Positions 28,716 to 36,859 of a stretch of DNA of 64,000 nt are shown piece after piece (position 1 is the first letter of the stretch; every line of letters begins with the position of its first letter). The notes below the pieces were generated by a model. The model saw nothing but the letters and a program-made list of their open reading frames with translations, was not told the DNA's origin and searched no databases. The position numbers were made by a program, and so were the translations under genes. The DNA comes from Candidatus Krumholzibacteriota bacterium (GTDB lineage: Bacteria > Krumholzibacteriota > Krumholzibacteriia > Krumholzibacteriales > Krumholzibacteriaceae), in assembly GCA_016933255.1 (NCBI GenBank), contig JAFGBF010000018.1:124001-188000 (forward strand), given 5' to 3'.

Positions 28716-28853
28716 CCCCGTCACGAATATTTGGCAAAAACGATCCGGATCGTCTCCGGGAAAAACTGCAAAAAACGGAAAATATAGCCGGTTCTGAAAA
28801 GATGCGAATCTTCAAAAAAGTTATAAGGACGGGGAAAAATCCACATAAAAGTG

Positions 28854-28882
28854 TTGACAGGTTTGCGGCACATGGTTAAAGT
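28854..28882 (+). promoter_or_regulatory. Promoter of the HU gene
   Basis: TTGACA (28854-28859) and TAAAGT (28877-28882) are spaced by 17 bp, 38 bases before the HU start codon. A full Shine-Dalgarno, AAAGGAGGT, lies at 28905-28913. A perfect 14-bp palindrome (ACGATCCGGATCGT, 28740-28753) lies further upstream. Confidence 0.7.
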
Positions 28883-28920
28883 CCTGACATAAAAATTATT
28901 TATGAAAGGAGGTGTAACGA

Positions 28921-29214
28921 ATGAATAAGACAGAAATGATCGAAAAGGTCGCAAAGAGAACCGGGATGACTATCAAGGATTCCCGCGCTGCAGTAGACGC
29001 AATTTTCAGTACTGCTCCGAAGGAAGGCATTATTGCCACAGAGATCGCAGCAGGAAGAAGAGTCCAGGTTACCGGATTTGGCACATTTGTTCAGCGCAAA
29101 CGTAAAAAACGCAAAGGACGCAACCCTCAGACGGGGGCAGAGATCACAATTGCCGCTTCGAAATTCCCTGCTTTCGTAGCTGGAAAATCTTTGAAGGGCC
29201 GTGTGAACAAGTAA
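28921..29214 (+). CDS. HU/IHF-family histone-like DNA-binding protein
   Basis: 97 residues. [28 protein letters not shown] forms the dimerisation helices, [23 protein letters not shown] is the beta-arm signature with the DNA-intercalating Pro region, and [16 protein letters not shown] ends the protein. HU bends DNA non-specifically and compacts the nucleoid. It is monocistronic, with its own promoter, a near-perfect ribosome-binding site and a strong terminator, as expected for an abundant protein. Confidence 0.95.
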   Translation: MNKTEMIEKVAKRTGMTIKDSRAAVDAIFSTAPKEGIIATEIAAGRRVQVTGFGTFVQRKRKKRKGRNPQTGAEITIAASKFPAFVAGKSLKGRVNK

Positions 29215-29230
29215 GTGGCCTTTTTATAGA

Positions 29231-29267
29231 AGGGACAAAGAGACTGGATTCGCTTTGTCCCTTTTTC
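29231..29267 (+). terminator. Rho-independent terminator of the HU gene
   Basis: A 10-bp perfect stem, AGGGACAAAG (29231-29240) with CTTTGTCCCT (29253-29262), closes a 12-base loop and is followed by a run of T residues. It starts 17 bases after the HU stop codon. Confidence 0.9.
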
Positions 29268-29311
29268 TATATTTACTGCAGAGATTTTTCCATGAGCAAA
29301 AGGCTTGTCAA

Positions 29312-30685
29312 ATGAAGTCGTTTCAGAAACTGATCATCCTGGTTTTTATCGCCGGAATCCTTTCAGGCTGTAAGGAAAAGGAACCCTTTACAATAATGTT
29401 CACCGGTGATGTGCAGGGGCGGCTTGTACCCGCGGGGTGAGGCGATAACATAATGGGTGGGTTGGCCCGGCGGGCTGCCGTAATAAAAAAACAAAGGATG
29501 CGTGATCCGGGGCTGTTGCTTCTTTCGGCTGGTGATTTCTACGCGAAACCAGGAATAGTCGAGATATACAGAAGCCGGTTCCTTTCCGGGATCATGATAG
29601 ATATGGGCTACACAGCTGTAGCTCTGGGAGAAAAGGAACTGAGTTACGGGCTCAGAGCGATAAAAGAGGATGCCGAAGCAGGGCTTCCCGTAATATGCGC
29701 CAATCTCTACGAGGATGGAATAAGGGTCTTTCCTCCATTTATTATCAAAGATCTCTCGGGAGCAAAGGTCGGAATATTTGCTCTTCTTGATGATGAACTG
29801 AAAAGTGATCTCCTGGTAGAGATCAGAGATCCGATACTGGAGGGGATGAACATAGTCGATGAACTGAAAGGCGAATGCGACTATCTTATCCTTCTTGCCC
29901 ATATGAGCAGAGACAGGCTGGTGGAACTCCTTTCATCCGTCGAAGATATCGACATGGTAATAAGAGGACATGCTAAAAGAGGAGAGGATGTGTCGGACGA
30001 CTGCGCGGAGACGCTGGAGGGCAGTTCAGAGGTCGCCGGGATCCCGGTACTCTTTGCCGGTGAGTTCGGAAAGGCTATAGGCCTGGCGGGGATTTCATTC
30101 GACGCTGCCGGATCTCCGATCCTTTCCGATACTACTCTTGTGAAGCTGACAAAGGAAATGGCTTCAGATCCTGAGATCGCCGCGAGAGTCATGGAATTCG
30201 TTGAGAAGGAACACTCCAGGATCCGCGAAATGAACCTGAGCCAATATCTGTCCAGAGACAATATTACAGGAAAGGTAAGCGAGAGGTATCTTGGTATTGA
30301 TACATGCAGAAAATGCCATGCTGATATTATGGCCGAGTTCATGCTTACTGAACATTTCAGGGCTTTTTCCCTGTTGACGATCACTATGAAAGAAAACGAG
30401 CCGGCCTGTCTTCCCTGCCACACTACCGGGTACGGCCAGTTCAGTGGATATGATACGGCCGCTGAACAGAAAGGGGGTATCAATCTGCAGGGGGTTCAGT
30501 GCGAAGCGTGCCACGGGCCGGGGACAAAACACTCGCGCGATGGTAAATACAGAAAAACTGCGGCATCATCATGCAGAGTCTGCCACACTCCTGCAAGAAG
30601 CCCGGAATTCAATTTTGATGAATATATGGAAAGGTTCGACCATTGTGCTCATTCTCGAGCCAGGGAAAATATCGATGAGAAATAG
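29312..30685 (+). CDS. Metallophosphatase-tetrahaem cytochrome c lipoprotein, probable selenoprotein
   Basis: Read through an in-frame TGA at 29438-29440 (residue 43), this is 457 residues. A lipoprotein signal (ILSGCKEK) and the first metallophosphatase motif (TIMFTGDVQGRL) lie before the TGA; GGLARRAAV, LLSAGDFY, ALGEKELSYG, LILLAHMSRD and IRGHA follow in the same frame. Four haem c sites, CRKCH, CLPCH, CEACH and CRVCH (about residues 332-425), form a C-terminal cytochrome domain. From memory of the family, the motif is PCGC...GGLARRA, and the TGA falls on the second cysteine (PAG-U). Haem attachment needs export, which only the part upstream of the TGA provides. The alternative is a nonsense mutation with restart at ATG 29453. 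Its 3' end overlaps the next gene. Confidence 0.7.
29438..29480 (+). promoter_or_regulatory. Candidate UGA/SECIS element for selenocysteine insertion
   Basis: Downstream of the TGA, GG-(U)-UGGCCC (29460-29468) pairs with GGGCUGCC (29472-29479) around a GGC loop at 29469-29471, leaving one U unpaired on the 5' side. The apical loop is 29 bases after the UGA, within the range usual for bacterial SECIS hairpins, and starts with G. The 5' strand GGUUG with an unpaired U recalls the E. coli fdhF hairpin. Pairing was done by eye and includes two G-U pairs. Confidence 0.5.
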
Positions 30686-31496
30686 AAGATCCGGAAAAGG
30701 AATAAATATCGCAGAGATGATATTCTCCATACGGGAGAAGATCATTTTTCCGATCTTCTTCGCAGCTCTGACCCCCCTCTTTATTTCTCCAGCTTCGGCA
30801 GGGGATATTGATCTTTTGATCCCGGGAGTGTCTCTTGGCTCTGTGTCATTTACAGAGGGATCTTCTGTCGAATACATGATCGTCTCCGAGGCGTACAGCG
30901 TCTTCGATACCTCTATTGTCAGACTATCCGTCCTCGAATCGGAAGAAGGCGGCTTTCTGCTCGAAATAATCTCGTCTCCATTTCCCGAAATCGAGGAAGA
31001 GACAGTAGCTGTGCGGTTATTTCTCAAAGATGGCATATCGGAGGCCCGTACACCTGAAGCTGCCAGGAAGTTTATTGACCGGGTCTTTCTCAGAGAGGGT
31101 CAGGGCCCTTTCGATCAGCAGGGCGCAGAGGAAATCGATAAGTTCGACCTGGACAAGCTCTTCATCAGGGATTGGGAGATGAAGGAAGAAAAAGTAAAGG
31201 GACAGGAAAAGGTTGAGACACCGGCCGGTAGTTTCGACTGCAGGGTATCAGAATTCTTTAAAAGCGAAACAGATTCTGTCAAGCTGGGCGGGGTCGATGC
31301 AGTGAGGTTCGAGGAGCAGAGCAGCAGATTGATGATATCCGAAAAGGTGCCTTTCTGGGGAGTGGTCAGAAGCAGGGTAGAAAGAAAGAGCTATACACGC
31401 CTGAGCAGCGCCTCGCGGAGCGGGCGTCCTCCGAGGCCAAAGGTCACAGTTACCGAGTCGATATTGGTCTCTTTTTCCTCCGCCTCCGGCAGATGA
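30675..31496 (+). CDS. Secreted protein of unknown function
   Basis: 273 residues, starting at an ATG inside the end of the metallophosphatase-cytochrome gene, so it is translationally coupled to it. A positively charged start and the hydrophobic segment IIFPIFFAALTPLFISPASAGD form a signal peptide with an ASA-G cleavage site. The mature part is beta-rich and acidic (VSLGSVSFTEGSSVEYMIVSE, TPAGSFDCRVSEF, EKVPFWGVVRSRVER), similar in feel to DUF3108/LolA-like folds, but I recognise no family with certainty. The coupling suggests that it works with the upstream periplasmic enzyme. Confidence 0.7.
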   Translation: MRNRRSGKGINIAEMIFSIREKIIFPIFFAALTPLFISPASAGDIDLLIPGVSLGSVSFTEGSSVEYMIVSEAYSVFDTSIVRLSVLESEEGGFLLEIISSPFPEIEEETVAVRLFLKDGISEARTPEAARKFIDRVFLREGQGPFDQQGAEEIDKFDLDKLFIRDWEMKEEKVKGQEKVETPAGSFDCRVSEFFKSETDSVKLGGVDAVRFEEQSSRLMISEKVPFWGVVRSRVERKSYTRLSSASRSGRPPRPKVTVTESILVSFSSASGR

Positions 31497-31547
31497 CCCT
31501 TCAATCGATATTATTTTCTTCTTTTTAAGCAATTTAGACGGGTGTGC

Positions 31548-31576
31548 TTGCAAAAAGATCTTATCCGTGATATATT
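31548..31576 (+). promoter_or_regulatory. Tandem promoter P1 upstream of the zinc-ribbon genes
   Basis: TTGCAA (31548-31553), a 17-bp spacer and TATATT (31571-31576). It lies 73 bp upstream of a second promoter with the same spacing. The block AAAAAGATCT occurs near both promoters (about 31552 and 31603), which may mark a shared regulator site. Confidence 0.6.
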
Positions 31577-31620
31577 GTCGACTGTGGTCGGAATTACTTA
31601 TAAAAAGATCTGGGTTCATA

Positions 31621-31649
31621 TTGACGGCTGCGTCCATTAGTGGTATAAA
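31621..31649 (+). promoter_or_regulatory. Tandem promoter P2 upstream of the zinc-ribbon genes
   Basis: TTGACG (31621-31626), a 17-bp spacer and TATAAA (31644-31649), giving a predicted leader of about 75 bases before the ATG at 31734. The 238-bp gap 31497-31733 contains these two promoters and no gene. Confidence 0.7.
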
Positions 31650-31733
31650 CTACCATATGTTGTATCACAGCTTGGTTAACTTACAGTATGGTGTGGTGGT
31701 AAGCGCTTCTAATCCAGGTATGGGGGGAGTTGA

Positions 31734-31919
31734 ATGAAGCGAGAGGCAGAAGAAGGTAAGTTCCTGAAAAAAGGCAAGAATTACGTCAAGTTCCACAGAT
31801 TACTGGCCAAGGCCGAAGCGGACGGGAGGCTGGACGGAAAGTATGGATGCCCCGTTTGCGGGATGAGGTATCACTCCGAAAAACTTGCTGATGACTGCTG
31901 CAGGATCATCTCGGATTAG
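31734..31919 (+). CDS. Small protein with a putative zinc-binding motif
   Basis: 61 residues, basic at the N-terminus (KFLKKGKNYVKFHRLLAKAEADGRL) with a C-terminal CPVCGMRYHSEKLADDCC that could bind one zinc ion. A ribosome-binding site, GGGGGAG, precedes the ATG, and two good promoters lie upstream. The function is unknown. It is followed after 65 bp by a second zinc-ribbon protein, so the two may be co-expressed. Confidence 0.65.
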   Translation: MKREAEEGKFLKKGKNYVKFHRLLAKAEADGRLDGKYGCPVCGMRYHSEKLADDCCRIISD

Positions 31920-31984
31920 GGCGGTCCTGTGATCGGTCCGAGCAGGGCAATGCTGGAAAAGCGTGCTTTCCGGGCGGGAAGACC

Positions 31985-32401
31985 ATGAAAGAAAAGACAA
32001 GAACAATAGAACAAAAATGCTCAGTCTGCGATGACGTATTCGATATGGAAGTCATTGAGGAAGCCGCCGGCAGTGGCGTTCCCTGGCTGAAGTGTCCCAG
32101 GTGTAAAGGGGTCCTTCCATATATGGGCGACGAGGATGGAGAGGAAAGGGAAGAGGAAAAGAATGAGGCAGAACCTGAAACAGGGGATATAGCTCCCGAA
32201 GATTTCAGCGTCGAGGAAAAAGAGAATGCTCTCGAATATGAGAAGGAAAACGAATACGGGTTAGGGGATATCATCTATCACAGATCCTGGAACGATTACG
32301 GCAAGGTCATCTCCAAAGAGGTCCTTCCCGGACACAGAAAGACGATCATTGTCAATTTCGGCCATCAGGGAAAGATCCGGCTTCTCGAAGGGGAAAGTTA
32401 A
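31985..32401 (+). CDS. Zinc-ribbon protein with acidic linker
   Basis: 138 residues. The N-terminal CSVC and CPRC pairs form a zinc ribbon. A very acidic middle (EDGEEREEEKNEAEPE) leads to a C-terminal segment YGLGDIIYHRSWNDYGKVISKEVLPGHRKTII, followed by a glycine turn. The last part resembles small SH3-like modules that read 'I-H-x-x-W-G-x-G-x-V' in RNA-polymerase- or helicase-linked proteins, but this is only an impression. Function unknown; located between the small zinc protein and an outer-membrane protein. Confidence 0.65.
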   Translation: MKEKTRTIEQKCSVCDDVFDMEVIEEAAGSGVPWLKCPRCKGVLPYMGDEDGEEREEEKNEAEPETGDIAPEDFSVEEKENALEYEKENEYGLGDIIYHRSWNDYGKVISKEVLPGHRKTIIVNFGHQGKIRLLEGES

Positions 32402-32412
32402 GAGGATACCAA

Positions 32413-33270
32413 TTGAGCAGGCTCTTTTCCTCAGTTGCTCTCTCGACAATTATTTTTTTGATCTCCGCAGCACCCGTGCCTCTGCGCTCCGACGGGTTGT
32501 ATAATGATTATCCTTCATGGTTTTCTGCGGCAGATACAGGAGGTGTCGTCCTCGGTCTGGGTCATCTCCTCCTGCAGTGCGAGTACCAGGATGTATCAGC
32601 GGCCGCTGTCAGGATAGGCGGCATGTTGAATGAACGCAGTTCGGTAAGATTAAGCATGCTCTATCCGGTGATCAGACGCCCCGGAAATTACAGCCATGGG
32701 TTTTCCGATCTGCTGGTCAGTTCTTCGATAAGGATCCTCGGAGACAGCCTGAATATATCCGGACTCTTTCTAAGATCCGATTTCAGGATACCGATCGGAT
32801 CGAATGCTCTGCGGCCTTTTTCTTTCAGATCATCAAGCGGAGGTATTTACCCTGATGCAGGCGGTGGTCTGGAGGTCAGGAAGGAAGCTGATTTTTTCAG
32901 AGTCAAAGGAACGATCACCCATACGATAGTCGGGCAGAAGGAAGAAGAAGGCGATCTTATAAACACGAATTATTCTCTTCTGGCCCTTTTCCTCGAATTC
33001 GACCTTGCGGGGAGTATATCGCTGCAGAGTTCTGTCTTTGCGAGAAAATCAAGCGGATCAGGATACAGGGAAACATACATCTTCAGCGTCAGTAAAAGAT
33101 TTTCTGAAAAGCTGGCAATGATCATTTCAGGTGGTCTTGATTCGGGGGATGACGGTGAACGTATATTCGATTCGCTCCTTTCAATATATTTTTCATACTC
33201 CTTTCCTGCGGGTAATAAAGCAGACGAGCAGGATGAACCTCCTCCTTCCCGCCGTCCGCCGCCGAATTGA
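32413..33270 (+). CDS. Predicted outer-membrane beta-barrel protein
   Basis: 285 residues from a TTG start 12 bp after the previous gene. A signal peptide (ALSTIIFLISAAPVPLRSDG) is followed by repeated amphipathic strands with aromatic ends (GGVVLGLGHLLLQCEY, SVRLSMLYPVI, SISLQSSVFARK, LLSIYFSYSF), as in outer-membrane barrels. The C-terminus is a proline-rich tail (DEPPPSRRPPPN), so it does not end on the aromatic residue usual for BAM substrates. No specific family recognised. Confidence 0.65.
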   Translation: MSRLFSSVALSTIIFLISAAPVPLRSDGLYNDYPSWFSAADTGGVVLGLGHLLLQCEYQDVSAAAVRIGGMLNERSSVRLSMLYPVIRRPGNYSHGFSDLLVSSSIRILGDSLNISGLFLRSDFRIPIGSNALRPFSFRSSSGGIYPDAGGGLEVRKEADFFRVKGTITHTIVGQKEEEGDLINTNYSLLALFLEFDLAGSISLQSSVFARKSSGSGYRETYIFSVSKRFSEKLAMIISGGLDSGDDGERIFDSLLSIYFSYSFPAGNKADEQDEPPPSRRPPPN

Positions 33271-33393
33271 TCGATCCGCACGCTCAAAAATCAATACCCT
33301 TTGTGCAATATGCGAATAGCCGATGTTCCGTTTATTCCTTATTGTGGAGGGAAGTCATTGTAATTATCCCGGAGCTTCTCGACATTCGGGGCA

Positions 33394-33439
33394 CATCCTT
33401 TGCGTTTCTCAATGCATAGTAAAATGCGTACAAAGGATG
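33394..33439 (+). promoter_or_regulatory. Leader hairpin covering the ribosome-binding site of a sensor gene
   Basis: CATCCTTTG (33394-33402) is perfectly complementary to CAAAGGATG (33431-33439). The 3' arm contains AAAGG, the best Shine-Dalgarno for ATG 33446, so pairing would mask it. The loop of 28 bases holds AATGCATAGTAAAATGCGT. Whether it acts as a switch is unknown. Confidence 0.4.
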
Positions 33440-33445
33440 CTGAGG

Positions 33446-35269
33446 ATGGCTGAGGATCTGACTAAAATAAAAACCAACGCAGTCATGGACTGTGATTTAG
33501 AGAAAGACTGCGTCCTGGTCTCTTCAAGTGACGAGCAGGTACAGTCTGCTCTGGTCAAACAGCTGAAAAAGCGCAATATAGAAAAGATCTGTTTTCGCGA
33601 AAATGACGATCTTATTAAAGATATAAGCAGTAAATGCCCCGCCGTGATATTCGCAGGGGTCGATGAGTATGCTTCCGAGATCGCCGCGACAGCAAGAGAG
33701 AACGGTTATCGGGGCGCGATCGTAGCAGTTATATCCGAAAACAACAAAAGTGCGGCTATGGCATCAGTCAGAGCGGGAGCAGATCATGCTCTGATCATTC
33801 CGGAACGGGAGATCGAATTCGATATCATTCTGGAAAAGATATCTGCCGGATATAAACCTGAAGCAGCTGCCGTTGACCAGCTGAAAAGGTTTCTCGGCCC
33901 TGTAGGGCAGGGGGTGATCCTTGTTGATGGAAACAGGGATATGCTTTTTTCCAATAAGAGCGCGAGGGGTATCCTCAATGCAAATTCAGAAAAAGAGGTC
34001 TCTGATTTCATAAAGGATAAATGCAATAGCGGTTTCTTTACGAAAAGCAGGTCCCAGCAGTCAGCGATAGCGTATATGGATATTAGATTGCCCGAAGGTG
34101 AGGGGCACAAACTGCTCGGCCTTGAGGGGTGTTATCTCGAGATCTCAAAAGGACACTATGTATATCTGATACTTCTTCACGATTTCTCTGAATGGAAAAG
34201 GCTTGATCAACTGCGTTCGAGCTTTGTCACATCTCTCTCTCACCGATTGAGAACTCCTCTGACATCGATCAGGAATGTAGTAAAGATACTTACCGGAAAT
34301 AATTGTACTGATCAGGGCGAGGGAAAAGAAAAACTGCTTAATATCGGGTGGCGTAATATTGAGAAGCTGATTTCAAACCTCGATGAATTGCAGAAGATAT
34401 TCATGATCGAGTCTGAGGAAATGAATGTCTGCCGGACAATGTTCCCCGTTAAGGCTGAGATCGAGAGGCTTTTCGAGAATCTTCAGAAGGATGGGACGGT
34501 CAAAGGATTCAAGCTGAGTATACCTGACATCTCGATATTCACCGAGGGTGGGAGGCTTTCTGATTTTGTAAGTTCGGTCATAGACGCGTACAAAGTGTGG
34601 TTGTCAGAGCCTTTGTTTATTGAATGCAGTTCTTCCATACGGGAAGAGGTCGATCTGCTTAGCAGATCCAGAAAAAGGCTTAATATATATTTCAGGCCGA
34701 GGATCAATGGCAGGAATATTTACTCAAGAGACAATTTCCAGGATTTTCTTTCTTTCGATGAGGCTCATCGAAGGCTTGTCATGGAACGGCTGGTAACAGC
34801 GCTTAACGGAAGACTCGAGATAAGTACCGGAAGCACGATAACACTCTCGATACCTCTCGATCCTCCTTTCGACCGCAAAAAGGATCTGGTGCATCCTCTT
34901 CATATGATGATAGAACGCGCCGATATCGCAGGTGTCGTTTTCAACCTTATAGATCTCTCTCTTTCGGGTCGAGCTGCGGGAAATGCAGATTATACAGATC
35001 TGCTGAGGAAAGAACTTCTCTTGCTGGCAGGGTGTGACGGCGTGATTTCGAGAGGTGATGATGACTCGAATTATATACTCTTCCTTACCGGGAGAGATGT
35101 TGAAGAAGTAGAGTCGATGATGACCGGCCTGCGCGCGAAGCTGCACGAGATCTGCAGGTCTAACGGAGAAGAAGGGGGTGTCGATCTTACCTGGGACATT
35201 AAGTTCGACAGGCAGCCGGGCGATTCTGAATCAGTAATTGATGATATAGTCCTGACCACTCTCGTATGA
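33446..35269 (+). CDS. Degenerate sensor kinase: pseudo-receiver, HisKA-like, GGDEF-like
   Basis: About 607 residues. The N-terminus has a receiver-like fold (CVLVSSSDEQ ... ISSKCPAVIFAGVDEY ... RAGADHALIIPE) that lacks the phospho-acceptor Asp and the conserved Lys. A PAS-like region (about 33880-34190) follows, then a HisKA helix with SLSHRLRTPLTSI, where the usual Glu after His is Arg. The ATPase domain is hard to recognise and lacks clear N and G boxes. The C-terminal 120 residues resemble a GGDEF fold without the GGDEF motif. This looks like a signalling scaffold rather than an active kinase. Start at 33446 follows AAAGG; upstream candidates lack spacing. Confidence 0.7.
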   Translation: MAEDLTKIKTNAVMDCDLEKDCVLVSSSDEQVQSALVKQLKKRNIEKICFRENDDLIKDISSKCPAVIFAGVDEYASEIAATARENGYRGAIVAVISENNKSAAMASVRAGADHALIIPEREIEFDIILEKISAGYKPEAAAVDQLKRFLGPVGQGVILVDGNRDMLFSNKSARGILNANSEKEVSDFIKDKCNSGFFTKSRSQQSAIAYMDIRLPEGEGHKLLGLEGCYLEISKGHYVYLILLHDFSEWKRLDQLRSSFVTSLSHRLRTPLTSIRNVVKILTGNNCTDQGEGKEKLLNIGWRNIEKLISNLDELQKIFMIESEEMNVCRTMFPVKAEIERLFENLQKDGTVKGFKLSIPDISIFTEGGRLSDFVSSVIDAYKVWLSEPLFIECSSSIREEVDLLSRSRKRLNIYFRPRINGRNIYSRDNFQDFLSFDEAHRRLVMERLVTALNGRLEISTGSTITLSIPLDPPFDRKKDLVHPLHMMIERADIAGVVFNLIDLSLSGRAAGNADYTDLLRKELLLLAGCDGVISRGDDDSNYILFLTGRDVEEVESMMTGLRAKLHEICRSNGEEGGVDLTWDIKFDRQPGDSESVIDDIVLTTLV

Positions 35270-35387
35270 GCCAGGCTTTTCATGCCTCGCATCCCTCCAT
35301 CGTCGCGATTATTCTGTTTCCGGATCCGGTGGTCCTGCGTGATCGGGGAGGGATGTTGAATCCTGTTCCAGGCAGTTTCCATAAGGG

Positions 35388-36671
35388 TTATACCGGGGTG
35401 AGTTCCCTGTTCTTTTTCCTCATAGATGCTTCCTTGCCGACAGATTTCATCGATAGCAGAAGCAGGCTGAGAGGTTCCGAGATCGTGTGTTTGACTTTGG
35501 GAAGATGATTATAGAAGACGAATTTTCCAGTACTGATCTCCATTAATCTGTGAAAGGCAGTCTTGCCATCGTAGCTTTTGTATCTTGCCTGAATTATCTC
35601 GCCCCTTTCAAAAAAGATCTCTCCGCTAAGTTTCCCGGTCGTCAGTACCAGGCGTCCCGTCTTAAGGTTGCTGTTAATAAGCGAGACTATATCGAGAATG
35701 GGGATCAGGTTCAGGCTTCCCTGCAGAGGGTAACTTTTTTTATGCGGCCGCCTCCTGAGATTAAGCGCCAGAAGTACAATTATCACGGTGACCAGGGAAA
35801 GTATTATCCTGTCCTTCGGAAAAGTCGGGAATCTTTCGGCAGGAGATCGATCGATCGACTTTATTTTATCCATTCCTTTTTCGATAACCTTGTTTCCTTC
35901 GGTGCTTGTTTCAGGAACTTCGGAAAGAAGAGAGAGTTCATCCAGCTTTTCTGCAGCCCATTTGTTTTCAGGGTCCTTTTTAAGGACCTCATGCAGTGCA
36001 TTTTCCGCCTTCGCGTGGTTTTCCGTGCTGTATGTTGCAAGAATATCCTCAGCTGCCGAAATGGCTGCTTCGAGTGACGATCGCAAAATGCGTTCATCGA
36101 CTTCATCGAGGAGCGCCGCAGTATCCCTGTTTGTCGGATCCCGCTGGATCGCCTGGACAAGATATTCTTTCGCAGTATTGAGATTGCCTAAAGCGAGATG
36201 GCATCGGCCGAGAAGAAAAAGAGGCTCGGGGTCGTGCGGTTTCATCCCGAGATAAAGCGAAAGTTTCGGGAGTGCTTTTGAGTATTCTCCCGAATCCATG
36301 AATGCTCTTGCTTCCATCTTCAATCTGTCTGTCAGAAGTTTTTCTACCTGTGCGAGTTTGTCCCTTGCCCACGAGGCGCTCGGGTCCTGTTGAAGTCCGC
36401 GCAGGATCAGTTCTCTTGCATATTCAAGTTTCCCCCTCTTTTCGTAGATCTGTGAGAGTTGCCAGATCGCCGACGTAAAACTGGGGTCGTACTGAAGTGA
36501 TTCCATCAACTGTTTTTCAGCGGTGGCATCGTCCCCGCGAGCAAGCGATTTCTGGGCTTCAACGAATATTTTCTCCGCTTCGATCCGTCCGGATGCGTCG
36601 CCGTATGCGGCCGGGTAATAGAATATTATCAGTAGAATAAACAGGATCAGTGTTTTACAGAATCGTTTCAT
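35388..36671 (-). CDS. TPR-repeat protein with DUF4388 domain
   Basis: About 427 residues from the ATG whose upstream sequence contains GGGAGG. A signal peptide or first membrane helix (LILFILLIIFYYPAAYG) is followed by five or so tetratricopeptide repeats (residues about 30-220), a second hydrophobic helix (IILSLVTVIIVLLALNL, near residue 290) and a C-terminal DUF4388 domain with LQGSLNLIPILDIVSLINS and TGRLVLTTGKLSGEIFFERGEI. DUF4388 is found in signalling proteins such as PatA and FrzS. The topology puts TPRs outside and DUF4388 in the cytoplasm, suggesting a transmembrane signalling or scaffolding role (inferred). Confidence 0.8.
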   Translation of the reverse strand: MKRFCKTLILFILLIIFYYPAAYGDASGRIEAEKIFVEAQKSLARGDDATAEKQLMESLQYDPSFTSAIWQLSQIYEKRGKLEYARELILRGLQQDPSASWARDKLAQVEKLLTDRLKMEARAFMDSGEYSKALPKLSLYLGMKPHDPEPLFLLGRCHLALGNLNTAKEYLVQAIQRDPTNRDTAALLDEVDERILRSSLEAAISAAEDILATYSTENHAKAENALHEVLKKDPENKWAAEKLDELSLLSEVPETSTEGNKVIEKGMDKIKSIDRSPAERFPTFPKDRIILSLVTVIIVLLALNLRRRPHKKSYPLQGSLNLIPILDIVSLINSNLKTGRLVLTTGKLSGEIFFERGEIIQARYKSYDGKTAFHRLMEISTGKFVFYNHLPKVKHTISEPLSLLLLSMKSVGKEASMRKKNRELTPV

Positions 36672-36859
36672 TCTTACCCTCCCGCAGGAATATCCGCAAT
36701 AAACGTTCCAAACAGGAGCAAAATCCAAGTATCTGTTGATTTTAGAAAGTGTGTTCTGATAGAATCGCCGAAGGTCGAAAAGAGCCGTGCAGCGAAAGAT
36801 ATAATAAATTTTTTACGATTTGACGTGATATTGAAGATTCAGGCGTTTTGGAGGAAAAA

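Noticed and set aside
29453-30685. Independent gene starting at ATG 29453 after a stop codon at 29440
   Set aside because: The product would lack the signal peptide needed for its four haem sites and the first metallophosphatase motif, both of which lie upstream in the same frame; readthrough at UGA explains all parts.
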